From the NCBI GenBank assembly GCA_038373865.1, contig JAXGGA010002895.1, positions 5,001-69,000 on the forward strand: a stretch of DNA of 64,000 nt, read 5' to 3'. Both the position numbers and the translations under genes were made by a program. Positions 54,727 to 64,000 of this stretch are shown here, piece by piece. Source of the stretch: Uloborus plumipes (taxonomy: Eukaryota > Arthropoda > Arachnida > Araneae > Uloboridae). The notes under the pieces were generated by a model. That model saw only the letters and a list, made by a program, of their open reading frames with translations. It made no database searches and was not told the origin of the DNA. Position 1 is the stretch's first letter. Each line of letters opens with the position of its first letter.

Positions 54727-57045
54727 CTGAAATTAGATATGAGAAAATAAGTGTCAAAGTAATTAGATTTGAGAAATAAAAACGAAATGTATGCCACTTG
54801 TAATTTTTTTTTTTTTTTTGCTTTTTCTCTCTGATAGACAGCTAATAACTCAGTAACATTGTCCTAGTATAATTAAAGCAACATTCTTCATTACTGTAAG
54901 TTAATGAATACATTCACTCAATAAATCTGACAAAAGTATACGAGTGATTTTAAATCATTAAAAAAAGTTCATTATTACATATTTTGGGGTTTTATTTAAA
55001 CAAGTTAAGCATAAATAATGAGTTATGAAAACTGCGTTTACGTACTTCAGAGTTTCAATGAACCTTTCTTCAGTGCGAGAAAATGAATCATGGAATAAAA
55101 ATAGCTTAACTGTTAAATGATATCCCTTTTGCACATCTTTTCCTTTTTTCACGCACAGGAGCAAATTTTCATTGAAACTCTTAAACTTACGGAGGAAAAT
55201 ATCATAATAAATAGCGTTGGTTGTAGTTATAATTTAGTAAGATTTTTTTCAAGTAAAAATTTTACTCTACTGCGGCAGAAAGTTTGTATAATAGACATAA
55301 TTTTTATTCTACATATATACATATAAGCGCATTAATTAACAGTTGTTATCAGGTAAGTATTCTGGAAAAAGCTGGAGTTTATCATTATTTTAGGGAAAGA
55401 TCGTCAAACATTTTTTAAACAGTAGTTGACAACTGCTTTCGATGTAGAAGTTTACTACGTTCATTTTAATGTCTCCATCTATTGCGTTAATTTAAATTTA
55501 TTTAAATTCTGTAAGTGTTTGTTTTTCTGCGGAAGATAAAATACAAAATAAAAATTTATGTCTCGCATTTAGTTAACTATTTAGAAGCGTAGAAAACACA
55601 AGCTTAATGAAATATTGTTACTTTTATTTGAAAGAAATAATTTTGAAATAAGATAAATATTTCGAGTCGCTAAAGAAACATCGATTTCAATTGCAAACAG
55701 AAAATATATTAACTGGCATTCAAATCCTTATTATTAAATGAGATAGTTAAATGCACTTAGAGACATATAAATTCTGAGTAAACTTGCTTTAAATATTCAG
55801 TATTCCACAATCGGTGACTTTCAAATTATTAACTGTTACGAAACTTAATTAAAATGTCTCGTAAGTATGATGGCACATAGCATTTCAATTCGACACTGTC
55901 AAAAAATTTAATTCTTGGTTTGAAACGTTTCAAGAAACCTTTTCTCTGTCTGAAGATAATACTTCTCCTTTCTTGTAACCAACTGTTCAAGGAATTGTTT
56001 TATATTTGATGCAGGTACATGTTTTCTTTTTTTCAGAATTATCTTCCCGAGAAGAGCAAAAGTTGATCCTTTAATTTAACAAGAGAACATTAGAAGCTAG
56101 AGATATTTAACTGAAGAAGTTTTAATTGTACATTTGTGACCTTTTTAAATGTCTTTGAATTGATCAAAATACTTTCATACAATATTTTTTTTAAAGAAAT
56201 GCAGTGCGGAAGAAAATGTATGGTGTCCATACCACTCTATGCTTTGTGAAGTAGCAAAATAGAGAAAAACGTTCGAAAATTCAACATATTTTTTCAAAGC
56301 ATATTTTTTCTTTTACATAAGTATCTGCATTTTATTGCTTCATTTTGTACTATTTTAAAAGCGTCAAATTGTATTATCTGATAAAAATTAATACGTCATT
56401 CTTTGCGCCATGATGAAATACATGCATTGATAGACTAAAAAACACGAAGAAAAAACTAAGAACTGACAGGGATCTCTTAATTATTGACAATTAGTTGTTA
56501 AGAAGTTATCTGAAAAAAAAATCCTTATTCATAAATCATTTTTTCTGATGTTAACGTTTTCAATCCAATTATTAAAAAAAAAGTTTCAAAATAACAGACA
56601 TTTTTGAGATTGAAGTGTATATATACATATATATATATATATTTATTTATTTATTTACATATATTATACAAATTTAACTAAAATTCAAAAATAGTTCGAT
56701 CCAGGGAAAAATAAATCCCAAAAAATACAAAAATGTACTGAAATGTCAGCGCAAAGCTGGTAGGAACATTAGCAGTACAAGCATAATCACAACATACAAA
56801 GAAAATGTAAAAGTGAACCAAGGACTGGCACGTCATCGGAGGGAAGACCAGATCCCTGGGTCCCAAAACCTTGTTGTTTTTGGGACCTTCCCTTTTTGAA
56901 AATTGTGATTATATTTTTATATAATTAGATAGATTTGTTTAGTAAAATTTAATTAACATCCTAATTTTGAAATTAAACTTTGCTTTTCTCCAGTAAATTT
57001 AATCAAGTCATTTTCTGCATATAAAATAATTAATGTAATACTTAC
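54727..57045. other. Intron between SRCR-like and LDLa exons
   Basis: AT-rich DNA. A TA/TTTA microsatellite lies at 56615-56660. The segment at 56680-56890 may be the tail of an old dispersed repeat. The frame at 54958-55164 has no domain. Confidence 0.5.
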
Positions 57046-57156
57046 TGCAGTTTCTTTCATCGATACCATTCAGGCAGTCTTCTCGGAGATCACATCTTCG
57101 ATCTTTATCTACGCACTGTCGGTCACCACAAATAAACTGACCTGGCTTACAATAAT
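57046..57156 (-). CDS. Host gene exon, LDL-receptor class A module
   Basis: A 111-bp symmetric phase 1-1 exon with acceptor TTTCTCTCATTAG and donor GCA/GTAAGTAT. It encodes YCKPGQFICGDRQCVDKDRR CDLREDCLNGIDERNC: six cysteines in LDLa spacing (C..C....C......C.....C........C), with the acidic Ca2+-binding positions partly kept (CDLREDCLNGIDE; canonical CDGxxDCxDGSDE). One module per phase 1-1 exon is the usual organisation of LDLa domains, and these extracellular modules bind ligand or calcium. The phase joins the upstream exon (G + AT = Asp) and the downstream exon. Confidence 0.92.
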
Positions 57157-57877
57157 CTAATGAGAGAAAGAAAAAGGTCTTTCAATTTAAACAAACAGAC
57201 ATTTTGTATCTACACATCCTGAAGTATAATTTCTCCTTCCCTTTACTCGGGTATGACATTTTTACCTATATTTTTTCCAGAATTTTGAATTAAAAAAAGA
57301 ATCATTATGTATCATTATGAGGTATCAACTTTCTAATGAAATATTTTTTGTACTTGGAAAACAATGAATTATACGCGTTGCTGGTGTGATCGTACTGTCA
57401 AGACTGTAACAGGCACAAATCATTATTCTTTAAATACACGAACACATTTTGAAGTTGATTCTTTTTACAGTAAACTCTCCTCGATTATCCGCGAGGGTCT
57501 CCGGAAAGAAACACAATCAACTGATTTTTTTGGAAAAGCAAGAATTTAAATTTTGTTTTTTCTTAACATTTTTTACTCAAGAGTTCGGTGTACTTCACCC
57601 AACAAATTATTTTACTTGGGCGTTATCGTAAGTACCACTTCTTTATAGATTTTATGTACTTGAGAACCTCAAATACAAATAATTTTTTATGCTGTATACC
57701 TATTGTCACTGTTTGTACATGTCATGTTTTAAGTGTAATGCAATTATTTTAAGCGAAAGAAATTTTTTATCATTTTTACCCCTTATATTATGCTTTTTTC
57801 GGATTATCCGCAATCCCCGTGCTACCCAATTATGTTAATAAGAATAAGTTGATTCATGTTTCCGCAAAGAACTTTAA

Positions 57878-58610
57878 GGTGCCTGCCTACCTTTAAAATG
57901 CAATTTTTGGTCAAAAAATGAATTTTTATTTTATGATTTAGTATTGAAGTTTGAATTCTTAGCTTTCCAAATCAGTTTGAATTTTGCTTCTATCTTGCTT
58001 AGAACGGAAGCTACAGGCATTTTAATATTAAAGTTCTAAAGGTTTTAGTAAGCGGAAGCAGCTTTCCTTCGCCTTTTTCTCGAAATTGAGTTTTTAAGGT
58101 TTTGATTTAACGCAAAACAGCATAACTCAAAAAGTTATGTTTGTAATATTCTGAAACTTTTTTTTGTCAATACTAATGAGTTGATTTAGGGAATGACCCT
58201 CTCTGATGATTGGAACATCATCATTTAATGATTTGTAATGTGTAGCATGTTAAAATTAGTCATATTTCGACAATTTCTTAATTTATAGAAATGTTCACCT
58301 TCATAATTTTTTTAATTGTGTCTTTAGATTTCTGAGCAAGGGTCATTCCCTGCAATGGGTGTCACTAATGATAAAAAAAAATACAGAACAGAAATATCTT
58401 GATTTGAACTTGAGTTTTGATGTTTTGCAAAAATACCGTTTTATTGCTATTTTCACATATGTTTTCCCTCAAAAAAAAAAAATTTAAAAATTATGCAGCT
58501 ATTTTTGGTGTTTTCTCCATTTTTTAAAGACAAATTCTATCATATAACTTATTTAAAAGATAGTTTTTGATAATATTTCAAAATATTCCCTCCGAAGGTA
58601 GGCAGGCACC
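57878..58610. mobile_element. TTAA-flanked non-autonomous element
   Basis: Ends GGTGCCTGCCTACCTT and AAGGTAGGCAGGCACC are perfect inverted repeats; TTAA lies at 57874-57877 and 58611-58614. The duplication may be TTAA or an internal TA. The ends do not start with the CCC typical of piggyBac. 733 bp, no ORF. Confidence 0.75.
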
Positions 58611-58613
58611 TTA

Positions 58614-58770
58614 ACAATTGAAGGGGCAAGTGGATAAAGGTGGCAATTTTGGAAAAACATACTTTTTACCATGGATGAAGGTGATAAGGTAATGATTCTG
58701 TTTGAAAGCTTTTTCTAGAAATCTAAAAAATTGTCACATATCACCTTTATTCACTTGCCCTTTCAATTGT
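58614..58770. mobile_element. Foldback MITE, AATTGAASGGGCRAGT family, copy 2
   Basis: ACAATTGAAGGGGCAAGTGG and CACTTGCCCTTTCAATTGT ends. The interior TTTTTACCATGGATGAAGGT and AAAAATTGTCACATATCACC match 38954-39190. It abuts the TTAA of the previous element. Confidence 0.75.
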
Positions 58771-59326
58771 GTTTGTGAGTTAGCACAATTGAACACACAC
58801 TAATTTGAATTTGTGTAAATCGGCGAAATTCAAATGTCACATATCACCTTTATCCACCTGTCCCTTCAATTTCATTCGTGTATGAGAAATAAGACTCACC
58901 AGTACCGGATGCTCTTTGCCAAGCTGGTCATAGTTGGATCTTCGGAGTTGTATTATAACTGTTGATAATCAAAGTTTGTAACTGTTATGTCGAGATGGTG
59001 GTACTAACACCAGTCCTAAGCCGTATTATGTGAAAGGACGAATTGTTATGCGTGGAATTGTTTATTAATAGGGTAGTGTTATGCATTTTTAATATATTTA
59101 ATCCTTAAAATTTACACATTGATGGTAATAGATTTTTTTTTTTGCATACCAAAAGAAAAAGGTCGCTTGACAGCAGGAGTGTTTTGTGAGAAAGTGTCAT
59201 TTAGAGCTTACAAGACAATTTAAGTTCAGAATACATTGTTGCGACTGCTGAACCTAGGTATCGCACACGTAAGATATGACAAAGTTGCTTTCAACTCTAA
59301 ACTAAAAATTTTATATCAATACTTAC

Positions 59327-59419
59327 CACAATCTATTTCATCAGAAGAGTCTTTACAGTCTACAATGCCATCACAAATTCTGTCAGACATACCTCGAGCT
59401 TTCAATTCATTGGAACACC
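59327..59419 (-). CDS. Host gene exon, C-terminal part of an LDLa module
   Basis: A 93-bp phase 1-1 exon with acceptor TTTTCCTCTAG and donor TGTG/GTAAGTATT. It encodes CSNELKARGMSDRICDGIVD CKDSSDEIDC. The CDGIVDCKDSSDEIDC end is a textbook LDLa calcium-binding signature (CDGxxDCxDxSDExxC). Only four cysteines are present, so the first part of the module must lie in an exon further upstream (above 59419), which I did not find in the window. The downstream junction (G + AT) leads in frame into the exon at 57046-57156. Confidence 0.88.
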
Positions 59420-62400
59420 CTAGAGGAAAAGGAAAAAAAAATCTCATAATTAAATCATTTTTTTTAATTACTAGTGCGTAACGAATAAGCTGTTCCGCAG
59501 CACCAAGTATCCTAATTTAACATGCTATTAGTAAGATATGTGACTCTGATTTCATTCTTAGGATAATATCTTTACATAAAAAAAGTAATAAGCATCGAAT
59601 AAGAGTTGCTATATTTGTTAGAACACGACATCACACTTTTCTCGTATTGTACAGGGTGTCCAAAAAAATCTTTACTCTTATAAATATGGGTCGAGGCGAC
59701 CTAATTGGCTAGTAGTTTAATTTGAAATTTGCTAGAAAAGTATCCGACTTTTTTTTTTTTTGCGTGAAAACCTGGTGGATATGAATCATGCGTGCTTATA
59801 TGAGCCAATTTTGAACATTTTTGAGCATGCTTGAAAATTTTTCCGTTTGTCAATGGGGTCAGTTATTGGTGAACAGAGTTTGGCTTACGTGCCTTCGTCA
59901 GATATTTTCATTTCAAGACTGATGTAACATAAATGAATTAACCACATATAGAGTTTAAGGAAAACCAGAAGTCTCATGGGCCCATATCAAGGGAGGAAAG
60001 AGCCTATTGAAATACAGAAGTTTGTACATTCATCTTTCATGCACAGAGCGGACTTTATAAATAAGTGACGCCTTCTTTAGCAGTGACGATGAAATGCACA
60101 TGTTGTGATTATTAAGAAGGAATAAAGGTGGAGAGAGTGAAGTCTTCAATTCTTGGAAAAAAAAAATCAAGTCACGTGACATATTTTAAAGTAAAGTACT
60201 GGAAGAAGTCAGGTTTCTTTGATTTGTTATTCGCAAAACATGTCTCATTCGCCGATGTTGAACCATGTGACTTGGGATGTTTGTTTCAGCTTTTTCTAAG
60301 CCAATGATTGGACTCCTGCATTTTGTAATATATGTTCTAAAGTTGCGATATGTGCTTCTAATTATGCATTGTGTCATTTTTCACAATATACATGGTATTG
60401 GCAAAATCATTGTTTTAGTTTACATTAATGAAACATTTTTTCCTATTCTTCCTTAAAAATGAAAATATGAAGGAAAGTGAAACAAAACTACGCATCGTCA
60501 TCTCCCCGATTTTTGATTTCCTGTAACACTTCGCAGCAGAGAATGAATTTAAAGCACTAGGGTTCTTCATATTTCATGATGAATACTTTTAAAAGTTTTA
60601 AATATATTCACTCTTATTAACCAAACTTTTGGCTTAAGAATGGCATTAGCAACCGTTCATTTATCATGCAGATTTTTTAAAAAGCAATTCTTATTCGAAA
60701 TTTTCACGCTAAAAATTCATTGATCTGAATATATGTCTGGTGATGAATACTCAAAAGTTTTTAACATATTCACTTTCTCACTAATCATTAGTTCGTTTTA
60801 TCAATGACATCTGCAACCGTTCATTTATCATGCCGATTTTTTATAAAACAGTTTTCATTACATGTTTCCATATCAAGAATTCATTCTTGAGATTCCAATT
60901 TATTCCCGAACAAGATTTTTCCCTATATTTTACAAAGTGAAGGACAGCTCCATACGTTGAAAATAATACCACACTCACACATCGCAACTTCACTGATGAA
61001 TTCGTGCAACATATGTTTCTGGAATTCTCATCTTTTCAAAGGATTACACACGACCGGGTTTGACAAATGCTTGAAAATTGGAGGGAAGGGGGAATGGAAT
61101 TCAGCCTTGCACGCAAGTTGTCATGTAGCGGGAGCTTTTTCCGGAAGTTTTCCACGATTTATCGAAAGAATTGGACGTAACTGAGTGCCATAACCGGAGA
61201 GGAAGCACGAGATAGAGTGGTAGCCAGGTTTAGGAAAAAAAGTTGATGCACTTGAACAAAACTTTTGTGTTCTTCGCAAACCTGTTGTGGGGAAAATCGA
61301 GTTTCCCTCGTTTTGTGAATACAAGTTTTGGGCGGGGCTGAAATATTTTTCACGATCAATAACGTGAAATTCCTTTCAAATACAATCCATATTTTTCTTG
61401 CATCCTGATATAAAAGCAGATTTTAGAGTTGTAGGAGAATGGGTCTTTTGATCAAACTCAGATTTATAATAAGCTATCGCATTGTTATATTTCGGAGGCA
61501 TTTTTCTTTTGTCAAACTAAATCTTTTAGAGCCTGAATTTATTTTTTGTATGGAAGTATCTTCAGTATACATGTGTAGACCATTTGTTGAGGAAAATTTG
61601 ATTAATTATAAAAAGCCATTGTCATATTTTAAAGGCATTTTCCATTTCGCTAACTCCTTTCTACAACTTCATGTCTCAAATAATGTGATTTTTCAGGAGA
61701 AATATATATTAAAGTTTAAGAGTAAGATACCATATAGTAAAACTATATGTAAAACCACCGATTGAACTTTTTTTATGGATAATGTCTTTTCTAGAAAATC
61801 TGATGTTTTTTCTCTGTTTTAAAAAGTTACGTTTTGTTTATGACGTTCTTGTATCAAACTTCAAGTATAATAATTGAAATATCTAAAAAAACGCCGTTAT
61901 TGTTACTAATTGCTCTCCTTACATTACTGACATAAGAGAAAATAGTGTGTTCTTGTTTAAAATTAAGGATGAAAAATGCTATCTTTTATGTGCAATACTG
62001 TTTTAGGAATAAATAACACCATTTTTAACTAAGCGACACAGATGTTTTATACTCAACGGCTGAGTCACAACTCGGATGTGAAATTCTTAAAAAAAGCATT
62101 TTGAAAATATCTAAAAATGCAGTAACGACGTTTTTGCTCTCTTACGGCGAAGGAGAAAGTTATAGCAATGCAAGTTTTGCAGAGATATACTAGTCTTTCA
62201 TGGCAACTCAAAACCAGTCATAACTCGAAATCGCTAATTTTTGAGATACGACGGTTTTGAAAGAAGTGAGCGTTTTGTCAAACTTATTCCTTTTGGGTTC
62301 AAATTTTATTTTGTTTTGAATTCTCTTCAGTAAGCATATGTATACCATCTTTAAAAGATTTTAATTCATTTATATAAAATTCAGATGTGTATTTCACAAA

Positions 62401-63606
62401 TTATATTGTGTGCTACTAGTACATAATTTCTGTGCATTATTAGTACGCAATTAGTACACGGTTATGTTTAAACAAAACACAATAGATATTTCAATTGCTT
62501 CCTGATATAAAAGCAGATTTTGAGTAACATAAGTGTGGTTCCATTGATGAAAATTAGATTACTAATAAACAATTCCTCTATATTTCAGAGGCATTTTCCT
62601 TTTTGAAAACTCAAACAATACAGTCAAAATTCGGTTAAGTACACAGTGTTAAGAGTATTGATTTTGTTATTTATCTAGAATTAAATTAAGTAAAAGAAAA
62701 GTTTCAATTTACATTTTAATTTTGAAACTAAACTTCGGATAAACTTTTATACTTCGTTTGATGTTGAAAAGACGCCCATTCGTTACCTGCTTTGTTTTTC
62801 AGTCATTGATAAGAAATAAATAAATATAAAAATAATGAATTACTTTATTCTTATTTTGCTATCAATTTAAAAGAAGAGATTATACAATTTGTTTTATGAC
62901 ACAAATACGAAGATACTTAACTGCGTTGCTTTTAATATTTCTAAAAGGTACATTCAAATATAAAGATTTTGGTAACGCGTTTTGCTTTTATTTCGTACAA
63001 AAGTTTCAAACAAAGTTTACATAACTTGATAAACCCAAATGTAGTTATAAGTAGTTCAAGGTCTTTTTTAAAAATTGTTTTCAAGTGCTAAAACTGAAAA
63101 AAGTACTGAATACTTTTTTTTCGTTTCTAACTGTGAAAAAAATAAAAAATAAAAATGAAATTTAGAAATAGAATGAATGGAAAATAGGAAACCTTTTAAA
63201 AAATGTTTTAATCTGCAGCTAAAATGACGAGTTAAAAAGTTTGTTGTTTTTAATAGTTTCCTGTGATGAATAAAATTTAAAAAAATGAATAATATATATT
63301 TTAAATTTAATTTCAGAGATAGCTGAGCTCACTTAACTTGATTGATACTTAAACTAACAATGCTGCACTAAGTGTGTTTCTTGAAAGTCAAAAGATAAAC
63401 TTGGATTATTCTGAGCTGAACTTCAATAATTTAAATTCAAAACCCTTAACTATATTTCTTTATCAAAAACTAAAGTAGTATAGGGGAAATAGGGATACAG
63501 TAGGACACGGGGTACAGTGGGGCAAATAAAGTTTTCCCTTCTATTAAATTATTAAATGTAAAAAATTGTCGGTCATAGTTTAATTAAACACGGCATTAGC
63601 AAACTA
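59420..63606. other. Upstream intron or flank, no further exon recognised
   Basis: ACAGGGTGTCCAAAAAAATC at 59651-59670 resembles an element terminus without a partner. Two related segments (CTTTTAAAAGTTTTAAATAT.., CAACCGTTCATTTATCATGC) at about 60580-60690 and 60745-60850 are a local direct duplication. CCTGATATAAAAGCAGATTT recurs at 61402 and 62502 with partly similar DNA after each. No exon with both splice sites was found. Confidence 0.45.
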
Positions 63607-63834
63607 CCGTAAATCAGGGTTACTTGGACCCTAGGGGGTTACTTGAGCACACTACAATAAAATGATAAAATCTAGGTTTGGTACCTACTAGTTGAAGACT
63701 TGCACGTAGTTCCTCATTTCTCCACTAGGTAGAAGCCCTCTGCAGTCTCTAACGCTAGTACCAAACCCAGATTTTATCATTTTACTGTGGGCTCAAGTAG
63801 CCCTCTTATGGGTCCAAGTAACCCTGATTTACGG
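63607..63834. mobile_element. Foldback MITE, TA-flanked, about 85-bp arms
   Basis: CCGTAAATCAGGGTTACTTG and its inverse CAAGTAACCCTGATTTACGG, with TA at 63605-63606 and 63835-63836. The arms extend through AAAATGATAAAATCT and GGTTTGGTAC. The 228-bp element has only a short spacer (about 63690-63755). Confidence 0.88.
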
Positions 63835-64000
63835 TACTTCATCTTGTAGGGAAACTTTTTGTTTTTGTTATTAATGTTGTCTAATTTAGGCAAGTTTTTT
63901 TTTTTTTTGATTTTGCATTAACTTAAAGCTAAAACTCGTTTAATTGCGTGCATGTAATGTTTTTAGTTTCATTGATAAATTTTCTGAAACTTTTGACTCT
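63835..64000. other. Right edge, no feature seen
   Basis: T-rich run at 63895-63909; otherwise nothing that I can support. Confidence 0.4.

Larger units (their letters stand above)
57157..59326. other. Intron between two LDLa exons, MITE-rich
   Basis: Contains the elements at 57878-58610 and 58614-58770 plus a half copy of the latter family at about 58832-58872 (CACCTTTATCCACCTGTCCC). At 57468 ACAGTAAACTCTCCTCGATT resembles a pogo/Tigger end without a clear partner. Confidence 0.55.

Noticed and set aside
57468..57840. pogo/Tigger-like element
   Set aside because: The left end resembles Tigger, but the right end with inverted CAGTAAACTC is missing.
1..64000. LTR retrotransposon or viral insertion
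   Set aside because: I found no paired LTRs, no gag/pol/env-like frames and no viral structural genes; the only RT is the Penelope-like one.

Overview
The window looks like AT-rich, repeat-saturated nuclear DNA from an animal with large introns. An arthropod, probably a spider or other chelicerate, fits best. The reasons are a permuted-domain (Naiad-type) Penelope-like retroelement, a dense mixture of Tc1/mariner, hAT, piggyBac and Helitron relics with tRNA-derived SINEs, and spliced modular exons separated by introns of 2 to 12 kb. There is no bacterial-style gene organisation, and almost all open frames over 60 codons are chance frames or transposon remnants.

Host coding sequence: four small exons on the minus strand (59327-59419, 57046-57156, 54531-54726, 42695-42784) have canonical splice sites and mutually compatible phases. 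In order they encode part of an LDL-receptor class A module, a complete LDLa module, an SRCR-like segment and a short linker. I read them as one gene, a secreted or membrane modular protein of the LDLa/SRCR serine-protease type (nudel-like is possible). The rest of the gene lies beyond what I can recognise or outside the window. Most of 42.8-59.3 kb is therefore intron.

Mobile elements from left to right: a broken Naiad-like Penelope element (1-2222, minus) abutting a TA-flanked MITE; a Helitron 3' end (6645) and a tRNA-SINE (about 6890-7168); a 3.6 kb foldback element whose arms are tandem copies of its own terminus (8401-12016) with a decayed transposon ORF in the middle; a hAT-like MITE (12549-12764); a piggyBac-like element (16201-17579); a near-perfect Tc1/mariner-type palindrome (20355-21917); a hAT MITE (22560-22853); a Helitron (23352-24358) carrying a second MITE; a composite hAT element (28133-28868) that has captured a C2-domain exon of an MCTP-like gene; an ACAGTA minisatellite (29.4-30.0 kb); a second copy of the hAT MITE (32049-32339); a palindromic element (32771-37499) split by a 2.4 kb hAT insertion, itself split by another hAT MITE; a SINE (39848-40565) split by a piggyBac-type MITE; a Tc1 element with an intact 343-residue transposase (40594-42654), 40 bp from a host splice donor; and further hAT, foldback and 2-bp-TSD MITEs to the right end.

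Several insertions can be reconstructed to their empty site from exact target-site duplications, so the window records successive layers of transposition. The most interesting points are the gene-capturing composite hAT element, the recurring palindromes built from tandem terminal units, the mirror-exact 683-bp inverted repeats at 20355-21917, and the intact Tc1 beside a live-looking exon.
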